DNA of 64,000 nt from Dyadobacter soli (GTDB taxonomy: Bacteria > Bacteroidota > Bacteroidia > Cytophagales > Spirosomataceae): positions 124,001 to 188,000 of the forward strand of contig NZ_FNAN01000019.1 of the NCBI RefSeq assembly GCF_900101885.1, in the 5' to 3' direction. Shown one piece after another: positions 41,530-50,039 of the stretch (the first letter of the stretch is position 1; every line of letters begins with the position of its first letter). The notes under the pieces were generated by a model. It had not been told where the DNA came from and ran no database searches. It saw only the letters and a program-made list of their open reading frames with translations. The translations under genes and the position numbers were made by a program.

Positions 41530-43851
41530 ATGATGTATTTAAGGACTAGTTTTTTGCTGCTGGCCGGAGCGGTTGTAGTTGCTTTGGGCTTTCAGTCGTG
41601 CGACAATAAGCCGGGCGGTGGTGCCGAGGAGAAACTGCCCGAGCAGGTGAGTTACAACTTCGATATCAGGCCGATTCTTTCGGATAAATGCCTCGCCTGC
41701 CACGGCCCGGATGCGAACAAACGGGAAGCGGGCCTTCGCCTCGACGACCCGGTAAGTGCTTTCGCGGCATTGAAGGACAATCCGAAAGCACATGCCCTGG
41801 TAGCAGGCAAACCCGACAAATCGGCGGTGTATCTGCGCATTACCACGGAGGATACCACCCTGCGGATGCCGCCGCCAAACTCCAACCTCAAATTATCCCA
41901 ACGCGAAGTCGACCTGATCGGCAAATGGATCAAACAAGGTGCGAAGTATGAAAAGCACTGGGCTTTTGTGTCACCGAAAAAACCGAAGTTGCCGGAAGTA
42001 GACCATGAGGATTGGGCTAAAAACGAAATCGATCATTTTATTCTCGAAAAACAGGAGCAGAAAGGCTTGGAACCCAGCGCGGAAGCGGATAAGGAGCGTT
42101 TGCTGAAACGCCTCAGCCTCGACCTGAACGGCCTGCCGCCGAGCTTGCAGCTGATGGACGAGTTCCTGGCCGATAACAGTCCGAATGCGTATGAGAAAGT
42201 AGTCGATAAACTGCTCGCCAACCCTACTTACGGTGAAAAAATGGCGATCCACTGGCTCGACCTCGCCCGTTATGCGGATTCGCACGGTTACCAGGACGAC
42301 GGCTACCGTACCCAATGGCCCTGGCGCGACTGGGTGATCCACGCATTTAACAAAAACATGCATTATAATGATTTTGTAACCTGGCAGCTGGCCGGCGACC
42401 TGCTTCCTAATTCCAGCAAGGAACAGCTACTGGCAACCGGTTTTAACAGAAACCACAAAATCACCGAAGAAGGCGGCGTGATTCCCGAAGAATACCGCAT
42501 TATGTACGTCACCGACCGCAACGACCTGTTCGGCAAAGGCCTGCTGGGCGTAACGCTCGAATGCGCGCATTGCCACGACCATAAGTACGACCCGTTCTCG
42601 CAGAAAGAGTATTACCAGATGTTCGCGTTTTTCAATAATGTGAATGAGGTCGGTATCGAATCGGTGATCGGCGGGCCGGAGACTTATGCGAAAAAGCCTT
42701 TGATGGAGATCAGTAACGAAGAGGCCAAAAATATCCTGACTTTCATCAACAAGCCCGATACCAACCGTCTTATCGTGTCGGTGATGGGTGACCTGGACAC
42801 TTTGCGCAAAACTTATGTGCTCAAACGCGGCGCTTACGACGCCCTGGGAGAAGAAGTGCAGGCCGGTACCCCAGCGGCAATTCTCCCGTTTGACAAAAAA
42901 TATCCTAAAAACAGGCTGGGGCTTTCCCAATGGCTGTTCGATAAGCGTAATCCGCTCACAGCGAGGGTATATGTGAATATCCTCTGGCAGGAATTCTTCG
43001 GAAAAGGCATCGTCAAAACCTCCGGCGATTTCGGGATGCAGGGCGAGTTGCCTACCCACCCCGCATTGCTCGACTGGCTCGCAGCGGATTTCATGGAGCA
43101 CAATTGGGATATCAAACGGTTTGTGAAACAAATGGTGATGTCCGCCACTTACCGGCAATCGGCCGTGGTGACGAAGGAACATCTCGCGAAAGACCCTGAT
43201 AATGTGTACCTCGCACGCGGATCGCGCTACCGCATTCACGCGGAGTTTGTGAAAGACCTCGTACTCGCAAGCAGCGGGTTGCTCAACCGCACCATCGGCG
43301 GGCCCAGCGTGAAGCCGTACCAGCCTGTGGGCTTGTGGGAAGGGGCTACTTCGGGCCGTGGACTATTATCCGTCTACAACCAGGATCACGGCGCAAGCTT
43401 GTACCGCCGCGGCATGTACACGCTCATCAAACGCACCGTTCCACCGCCCACAATGGCTATTTTCGACGCCAGTAATCGCGATTTGTGCGAAGTAAGGCGC
43501 CTGAAAACCAATACGCCGTTGCAGGCGCTGGTGATGATGAACGACCCGACGGTACTGGAAGCCTCCCGGGTGCTGGCAGCCAGGCTATTGCAGGAAAATA
43601 GCAGCACGGAAGACAAGATCACGAAGGCATTCAGGCAGATCGTGTGCCGCAAGCCGAGCCAGAAAGAACTGGAAGTGCTTACCGGTTACTATGCGAAGGA
43701 GTTGAAAGAAATTCAGCCTGCAAAAGCCGAGAAAATGGTGTCGGTAGGAGAGTACCCGATCACCAAAAAGGTGGACGCGAAGGCGCATGCTTCATTAATG
43801 CGCGTCATTTCCATGATTTACAATTTGGAAGAAACCATCACGAAATCATAA
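41530..43851 (+). CDS. PSD1 / planctomycete-type cytochrome c domain lipoprotein (DUF1549-DUF1553)
   Basis: The 773-residue protein has a lipoprotein signal (lipobox ending at Cys24, GFQSC). Next comes a planctomycete-type cytochrome c domain with heme motif CLACH at 54-58 and the MPPPNSNLKL region that holds the distal ligand Met. DUF1549 follows at about 155-370 (WLDLARYADSHGYQDDGYR, CAHCHDHKYDPFSQKEYY, which is a second CxxCH motif) and DUF1553 at about 460-740 (RVYVNILWQEFFGKGIVKTSGDFG). It is the first gene of a three-gene set with a DUF1501 protein and a second cytochrome protein, probably oxidising an unknown substrate in the periplasm. Confidence 0.9.
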   Translation: MMYLRTSFLLLAGAVVVALGFQSCDNKPGGGAEEKLPEQVSYNFDIRPILSDKCLACHGPDANKREAGLRLDDPVSAFAALKDNPKAHALVAGKPDKSAVYLRITTEDTTLRMPPPNSNLKLSQREVDLIGKWIKQGAKYEKHWAFVSPKKPKLPEVDHEDWAKNEIDHFILEKQEQKGLEPSAEADKERLLKRLSLDLNGLPPSLQLMDEFLADNSPNAYEKVVDKLLANPTYGEKMAIHWLDLARYADSHGYQDDGYRTQWPWRDWVIHAFNKNMHYNDFVTWQLAGDLLPNSSKEQLLATGFNRNHKITEEGGVIPEEYRIMYVTDRNDLFGKGLLGVTLECAHCHDHKYDPFSQKEYYQMFAFFNNVNEVGIESVIGGPETYAKKPLMEISNEEAKNILTFINKPDTNRLIVSVMGDLDTLRKTYVLKRGAYDALGEEVQAGTPAAILPFDKKYPKNRLGLSQWLFDKRNPLTARVYVNILWQEFFGKGIVKTSGDFGMQGELPTHPALLDWLAADFMEHNWDIKRFVKQMVMSATYRQSAVVTKEHLAKDPDNVYLARGSRYRIHAEFVKDLVLASSGLLNRTIGGPSVKPYQPVGLWEGATSGRGLLSVYNQDHGASLYRRGMYTLIKRTVPPPTMAIFDASNRDLCEVRRLKTNTPLQALVMMNDPTVLEASRVLAARLLQENSSTEDKITKAFRQIVCRKPSQKELEVLTGYYAKELKEIQPAKAEKMVSVGEYPITKKVDAKAHASLMRVISMIYNLEETITKS

Positions 43852-43876
43852 ACGAAAGCCGCATTGCCGGCGACGG

Positions 43877-45337
43877 ATGACAATGGAAAAGGAAATCATT
43901 GAACACGGATTTAGTTTCAACAGACGGCGGTTCCTGTCCACGATGAGCCTCGGGATCGGTAGCGTGGCGCTGGGCTCGCTGCTCATGCCCGACCTGCTGA
44001 AAGGTGGAGGATTGGAAGAGGAAGGCCTCGCTCCCGGTATTCCGCATTTCGCTCCGAAGGCGAAGCGGGTGATTTACCTGTTTCAAAACGGCGCCCCGTC
44101 ACAGCAGGAGCTTTTTGACTACAAACCGAAACTTCGCGAAATGTTCGGGCAGGAAATACCGCCATCCGTGCGTGGTACGCAGCGGCTTACCGGTATGACG
44201 GCCAACCAGGCATCGTTTCCGCTCGTGGGTTCTTTTGTGGATTTCAAACAATATGGCCAGTCGCAGGCGTGGGTGAGCAACCTGATGCCTTATACCTCGA
44301 AAATCGTGGATGACCTTTGCTTTGTACGTTCGATGTACACCGAGGCGATCAACCACGACCCGGCATTGACATTCCTCCAAACCGGTTCCCAGCAGGGCAA
44401 CCGGCCGAGTATGGGCTCCTGGCTGAGTTACGGGTTGGGTAATGAAAACAAAAACCTGCCGAATTTCACGGTATTGCTGTCGCGTGGCGTCGGTAATGGG
44501 CAAGGGGTGTATTCCAAATTATGGTCTAACGGATTCCTCGACTCCGTGCACCAGGGCGTCCAGTTTAGCAAGGGCGAAGACCCGGTCCTTTACCTGCGCG
44601 ACCCCGAGGGAATGGACCGCAAAGAGCGCCGCGATATGCTCGACAAGCTATCGGAGCTGAACGAAATGTCGTACCAGGAGTTTGGCGACCCGGAGATTTC
44701 GGCCAAGATCAAGCAATATGAAATGGCTTATCGCATGCAGACGGCCGTGCCGGAAGTAATGGATTTGTCCAAAGAATCGGATGATATTATCAAACTGTAC
44801 GGGCCTGAATGCCTCGTTCCGGGTACGTACGCGGCCAACTGCCTGCTCGCGCGCAAGCTGTCGGAAAACGGCGTGCGGTTTGTACAGCTCTATCACCAGG
44901 GATGGGACCAGCACGGCAACCTGCCGTTTGAAATAACCAAACAGGCGATGGACGTCGACCAGGCTTCCGCTGCATTGGTTACTGATTTGAAGCAGAGAGG
45001 ATTGCTGGACGAGACGCTGGTGATCTGGGGCGGGGAATTCGGCCGGACGAGTTATACCCAGGGCAAGCTTACCACCGACAACTACGGACGCGACCATCAC
45101 CCGCGCTGCTTTACCGTCTGGATGGCCGGAGGTGGTATCAAACCGGGTATTGTGTATGGCGAAACCGACGAGCTCGGCTACAATATCGCCAAAGACCCCG
45201 TGCATGTACACGACTTCCAGGCTACGATACTGCACCAGCTTGGCTTGAACCACGAGAAACTGATATTCAAGCATTTGGGTCGGCGTTACAGGCTCACGGA
45301 TGTGTCGGGCAAGGTGGTAAGGGACATTATCAGCTGA
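43877..45337 (+). CDS. DUF1501 protein with twin-arginine signal
   Basis: The 486-residue protein has FNRRRFLSTMSLGIGSVALGS near its start, a twin-arginine signal peptide, so it is exported folded. The DUF1501 domain shows IYLFQNGAPSQQELFDYKP, EAINHDPALTFLQTGSQQ, YHQGWDQHGNL and VIWGGEFGRTSYTQG, which carry the conserved His, Asp and Glu residues of this alkaline-phosphatase-like family. PSD1 and DUF1501 genes are routinely paired, and here they are 25 bases apart. The second Met (three codons in) is an equal candidate start. Confidence 0.9.
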   Translation: MTMEKEIIEHGFSFNRRRFLSTMSLGIGSVALGSLLMPDLLKGGGLEEEGLAPGIPHFAPKAKRVIYLFQNGAPSQQELFDYKPKLREMFGQEIPPSVRGTQRLTGMTANQASFPLVGSFVDFKQYGQSQAWVSNLMPYTSKIVDDLCFVRSMYTEAINHDPALTFLQTGSQQGNRPSMGSWLSYGLGNENKNLPNFTVLLSRGVGNGQGVYSKLWSNGFLDSVHQGVQFSKGEDPVLYLRDPEGMDRKERRDMLDKLSELNEMSYQEFGDPEISAKIKQYEMAYRMQTAVPEVMDLSKESDDIIKLYGPECLVPGTYAANCLLARKLSENGVRFVQLYHQGWDQHGNLPFEITKQAMDVDQASAALVTDLKQRGLLDETLVIWGGEFGRTSYTQGKLTTDNYGRDHHPRCFTVWMAGGGIKPGIVYGETDELGYNIAKDPVHVHDFQATILHQLGLNHEKLIFKHLGRRYRLTDVSGKVVRDIIS

Positions 45338-45383
45338 TTTTTTCGAGATGTAATCATTGGTCAATTTTTTGGTGGAATTTTAA

Positions 45384-47558
45384 ATGCATTTGAAACTCAG
45401 GGTTTTCGCGGAACAGTTACTGGTTGCTGCCAATATTTTCGTATTGTTTCTACTGCTCTTCGAAAGCAAACTCGTGATCCCGGCATGGCTGCAAACCATC
45501 GGCCGGATGCATCCGCTCATTCTGCATTTCCCGATCGTGATCCTGCTGCTGGCTATGCTGCTGGAATTTTTCCGTTTCAAGCCGGAATATGCGGGCAATG
45601 CATTCTATCGCAATTTCCTGCAAGGCCTGTTGCTGATAGGCGCCCTTTTTGCGGCGGTGACGGTGATTATGGGCTTGTTTTTGTCGCGCGAGGAAGGTTA
45701 CGAGGGCGCGACCCTGACCTATCATAAATGGACCGGCGCGGGAATCTTCTTTTTCGCCTCCATTATTTACTGGGTAAGGCATGCAAGATGGTACAAGTCG
45801 GTTGCGGCGAAGGCCGGCGCGTTGCTGACGGTGGTCGCGCTCGTGCTCACCGGGCATTACGGGGCCGCGCTTACGCACGGGAGCAACTTCATTTGGGAGC
45901 CCATCGATCATAAACGCGAAGTGGCGGAAGTTCCATTGGACCAGGCTATTGTGTATACCAATGTGATCAAGCCGATCCTGGAACAGAAATGTACGAGCTG
46001 CCATAATCCCGATAAATTGAAGGGTGAACTGATCCTCTCAGACCCGCAATCAATCATCAAGGGTGGGAAGTCGGGCAAGCTGATTGTACCGGGTAACCCA
46101 CAAATGAGTCTGCTGTTGCAACGGGTGCATTTGCCGATGGAAGAAAAGAAGCACATGCCGCCATCGGGGAAGGCGCAGCTTACTTTGCAGGAGATTTCAC
46201 TGCTCACATTATGGGTTAAGCAGAAAGCGGATTTCAACAAAAAACTAACCGATTTGCCCGAGTCTGATTCGCTGCGCATGCTCGCGACCGCATTCCTGCA
46301 ACCGCACACGCAGGAGGAGGAATACGATTTCCCGGCTGCCGATGAGGACAAAGTCAAAACGCTCAATACCGATTACCGGACCATATTGCCCTTCGCCCGC
46401 GAGTCGCCGGCGCTGGCTGTGAACATTTATAATGCATCGGCCTACAATGTGAAGCAGCTGGATGAGCTGGACGACATTCGTAAACAGGTTATCTCATTGA
46501 ACCTGAATAAAATGCCGGTCAAAGACGCGGACCTGAAAAGCATTGCGAAGTTTGAAAACCTCCGCAAGCTCGATCTCAATTTTACCGATGTTACGGCAGC
46601 CGGTTTGAAGGATCTTGCGACATTAAAGCATCTGCAAAACCTAACATTGTCCGGTACTAAGCTGGATTTGAATGGTTTGAAGGGTGTATTGCCGCAATTG
46701 AAAAGTGTCAAAACGGTGGCTGTTTGGGATACCAAACTTTCGGCTGCGGACGTACACCAGTTGCAGCAGGCCAACAAAAGCATCGACATTATCGGTGGCT
46801 TCAAAGACGACGGGAAGAATCCGTTGAAACTCAATCCGCCGCAAATGAAGAATGCATCGCCTATTTTCGCGCAATCGCTGGTGGTGGACATTCAGCACCC
46901 GATCAAGGGCGTGGATGTACGCTTCACCATGGACGGCTCGGAGCCCGACAGTATCAATTCGCCATTGCTCGACCACAAAACCGTCATCAACAGCAATGCC
47001 AGTATTCGTGCCAAAGCCTACAAAAATGGCTGGTATGGCAGCGATATGGCCACTTTCGATTATTTCAAGAGCGCCTACCAGCCCGACAGCGGTACATTAC
47101 TCTACCCGCTGAACCGCGTGCACCAGGCCGAGGGCGTGAAGACATTTTTTGATCATAAGTTGGGTGTTATCGGTGCTAACAATCCCGCCTGGGCCAACAA
47201 CTGGGCGGGGGTTAGGGATAACGACATGGCTTTTGTGTCGGAATTTAAAAAGCCGGTAATGCTTTCGTCGCTCGGCGTGCGTTACATGGTGGAAGAAGAT
47301 ACCGGCATTTTTCCGCCCGAACTGGTCGAAATTTGGGGCGGTACCACGCGCGACAATATGAAGCTGCTTACGAAATTCAAGGCGCCGATGCCCGTGAAAG
47401 GGGAGCGGGCTTCATTGCAAAGCGTGGCGGGGTCGTTCAAGCCGCAACAGGTTTCGTACATTAAAATCGTGGCGAAGCCCCTCACCAAAATACCGGCGTG
47501 GCACCGCAGCAAAGACAAGCGCGCATTGCTGCTCGTCGACGAAATGTTCCTCAATTAA
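45384..47558 (+). CDS. Membrane cytochrome c protein with leucine-rich and chitobiase-like C-terminal domains
   Basis: The 724-residue protein has four membrane helices in the first 160 residues, with MHPLILHFPIVILLLAMLLE typical of DUF2231-like membrane domains. A cytochrome c domain follows with the heme motif CTSCH at 203-207 and a likely distal Met in KKHMPPSGK. Residues about 355-475 form a short leucine-rich-repeat block (ENLRKLDLNFTDVTAAGLKDL), and about 500-560 resemble a chitobiase-type C-terminal domain (VRFTMDGSEPDS). The last 140 residues may bind carbohydrate. It would move electrons from the periplasmic PSD1/DUF1501 partners to the membrane (inference). Its stop codon touches that of the convergent epimerase. 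Confidence 0.87.
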   Translation: MHLKLRVFAEQLLVAANIFVLFLLLFESKLVIPAWLQTIGRMHPLILHFPIVILLLAMLLEFFRFKPEYAGNAFYRNFLQGLLLIGALFAAVTVIMGLFLSREEGYEGATLTYHKWTGAGIFFFASIIYWVRHARWYKSVAAKAGALLTVVALVLTGHYGAALTHGSNFIWEPIDHKREVAEVPLDQAIVYTNVIKPILEQKCTSCHNPDKLKGELILSDPQSIIKGGKSGKLIVPGNPQMSLLLQRVHLPMEEKKHMPPSGKAQLTLQEISLLTLWVKQKADFNKKLTDLPESDSLRMLATAFLQPHTQEEEYDFPAADEDKVKTLNTDYRTILPFARESPALAVNIYNASAYNVKQLDELDDIRKQVISLNLNKMPVKDADLKSIAKFENLRKLDLNFTDVTAAGLKDLATLKHLQNLTLSGTKLDLNGLKGVLPQLKSVKTVAVWDTKLSAADVHQLQQANKSIDIIGGFKDDGKNPLKLNPPQMKNASPIFAQSLVVDIQHPIKGVDVRFTMDGSEPDSINSPLLDHKTVINSNASIRAKAYKNGWYGSDMATFDYFKSAYQPDSGTLLYPLNRVHQAEGVKTFFDHKLGVIGANNPAWANNWAGVRDNDMAFVSEFKKPVMLSSLGVRYMVEEDTGIFPPELVEIWGGTTRDNMKLLTKFKAPMPVKGERASLQSVAGSFKPQQVSYIKIVAKPLTKIPAWHRSKDKRALLLVDEMFLN

Positions 47559-48737
47559 TTACGCTTTGCCGAGCCTGCGCCACATTTCCGCGCAGGCTCG
47601 CGCATTGTGGTAAGGGCATTTCCAGAAGTTGATCTTGTCGCCCTTCACCGGCGTGCCATCCTCTTTCACAGTGCCAAACCATTCGCCCCTTTCGTGGTCG
47701 ACGAATTCGCCGACAATGTAATCCCAGCTCTTTTCGGCTTTGGTTTTGAACTGCGGATCTTTCGTGAGCTGGTAAGCATTGTAAAATCCTACAAGCTGCT
47801 CTGCCGCTACCCACCAGCTGCGATCGGTTTGGGTATGCTTCGTTTCGGGATCGTATTCGTAGTTCAATGCGCCGTCGGGTCCGAGGCCTTTCGACGCGGC
47901 AGTAGCCATAGCAATGGCTTTCTTCTTCATCCGGGCGATCAATTTTTCGTCGTGCAGCACTTCCGCCGTCTCGAAAAGCAGCCACGAAGCCTCGATATCA
48001 TGCCCGAACGAAACGATATGGTCTTTCGCTTGCCATTTTTCATCGAAAAACAGCTGCATTGTTTCGGTTTTCGGATTCACAATGTGGGTAATGATCGCGT
48101 CGAGCATTCCCGCGGTTTGCTTTTTGAGCTTTGCATCCGGCCACACGCTGTACAGGTTGGTGTAGGCTTCTACGAGATGCAAATGCGTGTTCATGCTCTT
48201 ATTCCAGGGGCTTTTGCTCAAAATGTAGTCGTCCGTAGCCGACCAGTCGCGGGCAAATGCCTCCCGGTAACCGCCATTCACCGGGTCGAATGCATGTTTT
48301 TCAATGATTGCAAAAAGCGATTGCGCCTTTTCCAATGCCGGTTTGAAATGCGTGACGCGGTAGTACTCCGCCAGCCCGTACATCGCGAATGCATTGCCGT
48401 AAATCTGCTTCTTCGTTTCCAGCGGCGAGCCATCCGCATTTACCGACCAGTACACACCGCCATATTCGGTATCAAAAAAGCTTTTAACCAACTGCTGATA
48501 AGCCCTGTCGGCCAGCGTCAGGTATTTCGCCTCTTTCAACAACCGGTGCGCCAGTGAGAACGTCCATAAAAGCCGCCCGGTAAGCACCACCGAACGCGCC
48601 GAGTCCTTTACCGGCTGATTGTCATAATTAACCCTTCCATAAAACCCGCCCTTCTCCGGATCCGGCCCATATTTTTCCCAATAATCGAGAATCGCTACAA
48701 ACTCTTTCTTAAATGCGTCGGGCGTAAATGCAGCCAT
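47559..48737 (-). CDS. AGE family epimerase/isomerase (cellobiose 2-epimerase-like)
   Basis: The 392-residue protein is an (alpha/alpha)6-barrel of the N-acylglucosamine 2-epimerase family. GGFYGRVNYDNQPVKDSARS, VVLTGRLLWTFSLAHRL, SFGHDIEASWLLFETAEVLHD and RSWWVAAEQLVGFYNAYQLT match the conserved His, Arg and Trp positions of cellobiose 2-epimerases. These interconvert the reducing-end glucose and mannose of beta-linked disaccharides. No mannan-utilisation genes are adjacent. There is no signal peptide. The stop codon is directly next to that of the cytochrome gene on the other strand, with no bases between. Confidence 0.88.
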   Translation of the reverse strand: MAAFTPDAFKKEFVAILDYWEKYGPDPEKGGFYGRVNYDNQPVKDSARSVVLTGRLLWTFSLAHRLLKEAKYLTLADRAYQQLVKSFFDTEYGGVYWSVNADGSPLETKKQIYGNAFAMYGLAEYYRVTHFKPALEKAQSLFAIIEKHAFDPVNGGYREAFARDWSATDDYILSKSPWNKSMNTHLHLVEAYTNLYSVWPDAKLKKQTAGMLDAIITHIVNPKTETMQLFFDEKWQAKDHIVSFGHDIEASWLLFETAEVLHDEKLIARMKKKAIAMATAASKGLGPDGALNYEYDPETKHTQTDRSWWVAAEQLVGFYNAYQLTKDPQFKTKAEKSWDYIVGEFVDHERGEWFGTVKEDGTPVKGDKINFWKCPYHNARACAEMWRRLGKA

Positions 48738-48801
48738 GGTTTCGGGTTGGTTTTTTAGGGAAAAGCAACCCGGGGCGGGTTCATACTTGTTGCCAAAGTT
48801 C

Positions 48802-49236
48802 TTACCTGGCTGCGATTGGCAGCTGCTCCTTTACGAGTAATGATTCTAGCAATTTATCGGAGGTTACAAAAAAATCCGCCTTGTCTCTCAGGGAAATGGC
48901 CGTCGCAAGCTGAATGCTATCGAGTGACCGGAGGCCATCCGGTCCATACTTGTTCAGCAATCCACAGGCGTAGCTAATGATATGGTTATCCAAAGGCATG
49001 AAGGTGAACTGTACGGCGTCTTCTTCGAACCAGACAGCTATTTGTCGAACAATCTCTGCGGTCAGTTCTCCCAGCCTCTGTTTCTTCCAAAGAGCCGACA
49101 GGAACTCGACGCGGGTCAGTTCGGAAAGGAAAATCGAGGAAATGGAGTTTTGGACAATGATGCTTTTGAAGGAGTCGCTATCCTTTTCTTCATGATATAG
49201 CTTAATCAATGAAGAAGTATCCAGAAACAGGCGCAT
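48802..49236 (-). CDS. PIN-domain (VapC-like) toxin, second pair
   Basis: The 144-residue protein begins MRLFLDTSSLIKLYHEE and keeps the acidic residues of the PIN site: the Asp in LDTSS, the Glu in ELTRVEFLSAL, the Asp in LRSLDSIQLATAIS and the Asp in FVTSDKLL. It would act as a ribonuclease checked by the antitoxin encoded just upstream. The frame continues upstream to 49332 inside the antitoxin gene; the ATG at 49236 overlaps the antitoxin stop by one base (TGATG), the usual coupling in such pairs. Confidence 0.87.
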   Translation of the reverse strand: MRLFLDTSSLIKLYHEEKDSDSFKSIIVQNSISSIFLSELTRVEFLSALWKKQRLGELTAEIVRQIAVWFEEDAVQFTFMPLDNHIISYACGLLNKYGPDGLRSLDSIQLATAISLRDKADFFVTSDKLLESLLVKEQLPIAAR

Positions 49237-49475
49237 CAGGCATTCCGTCTTTGGGAAATAACTTCTTCGGCTAGTGAGCCTTTCAGGTTTTTCAGTAGCT
49301 TCCGGCTCTTGTCGAATGAGAAATCGCCCCATTGCAGCGTCTTCCGATCTGTTTCGCCCGGAGTTTCAACTTCAATTTCAGGAAATGTAACGATCACTTT
49401 CGACGGGAGGCCAATCCGCGGATTCGAATCCAGATGGATTCTTCCGTTTTGATAAGTTCCTTTAATTTCAAGCAT
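49236..49475 (-). CDS. Antitoxin, AF2212/DUF104-like, second pair
   Basis: The 79-residue protein starts MLEIKGTYQNGRIHLDSNPRIGLPSKVIVTF, a short beta-rich domain like the AF2212-type antitoxins, followed by a charged tail with DFSFDKSRKLLKNLKGSLAEEV that would wrap the PIN toxin. The frame opens at a TTG at 49493, but the ATG at 49475 is preferred and fits the promoter at 49503-49533. Confidence 0.75.
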   Translation of the reverse strand: MLEIKGTYQNGRIHLDSNPRIGLPSKVIVTFPEIEVETPGETDRKTLQWGDFSFDKSRKLLKNLKGSLAEEVISQRRNA

Positions 49476-49502
49476 AGCGGTATATAGTTTCAAGATGAAA
49501 CA

Positions 49503-49533
49503 TAAAGTTACTGTTTTTCAGCAATTGAATCAA
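49503..49533 (-). promoter_or_regulatory. Promoter of the second toxin-antitoxin pair
   Basis: On the minus strand TTG (plus 49531-49533), 20 bases and TAACTTTA (plus 49503-49510) match the consensus with one mismatch. The start near 49496 leaves a leader of about 20 bases. The -33 element borders the T-run of the terminator at 49535-49567. Confidence 0.6.
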
Positions 49534-49534
49534 T

Positions 49535-49567
49535 AAAAAAAGCCCGACGCATCGCTGCATCAGGCTT
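49535..49567 (-). terminator. Terminator of the acidic-protein gene
   Basis: On the minus strand a 12-bp stem (plus 49540-49551 with 49556-49567, two G-U pairs) closes a four-base GCGA loop and is followed by a run of T. It lies 22 bases after the stop of the gene at 49589. Confidence 0.85.
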
Positions 49568-49588
49568 CGAAAGAAATTCAATCCCACG

Positions 49589-49915
49589 TCAATCCCCCTG
49601 GTTTTCTTCCTGGCTTTCGTGGTTGTCGCCGCCGAGGCTGTAATAGTTGTTTTCCTCGTCTTCCCGGCCGATTTCTTCGTCTTCATCGTCGTATTCCGAG
49701 CCCGGTACGTCGAGATCGTCGCCGGTGAGGTCGTCCTCGAAGGATTTTTCGTTCCAGTCGTCGGCGTCTATATCAATGGGGCGTTTGGTATGCGAAACAT
49801 CTTCCGGATCGATCTCGGAGTCGATCAGGCCCTGGCGGAAAACGTCTTCGTCCGCAGGATAATTTCCGGGAAGGTCGTCATCATATAGTTCGTCGTCTTG
49901 ATCATTTGGGTTCAT
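49589..49915 (-). CDS. Highly acidic small protein of unknown function
   Basis: The 108-residue protein contains 42 Asp/Glu and only five Lys/Arg residues, with runs such as DDELYDDD and YDDEDEEIGREDEE. It has no signal peptide, membrane segment or recognisable domain and is probably disordered. Similar acidic proteins occur in Cytophagales without known function. Its reality is supported by a clean ATG and by the strong terminator 22 bases after its stop. Confidence 0.65.
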   Translation of the reverse strand: MNPNDQDDELYDDDLPGNYPADEDVFRQGLIDSEIDPEDVSHTKRPIDIDADDWNEKSFEDDLTGDDLDVPGSEYDDEDEEIGREDEENNYYSLGGDNHESQEENQGD

Positions 49916-50039
49916 AACTGTAATGGTTAAGTGTACTAAAATCGGGTAGCCGGTTTTCTGTTTTCGGGGTATTGATTAAAAAAGCATTCCCGAACGCTTT
50001 TACCTAAAATAAATGTTTTTCACCCAATTTTACGATTGC

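Noticed and set aside
47607..48557. A 316-codon open frame on the plus strand
   Set aside because: It is the shadow of the AGE epimerase gene on the minus strand.
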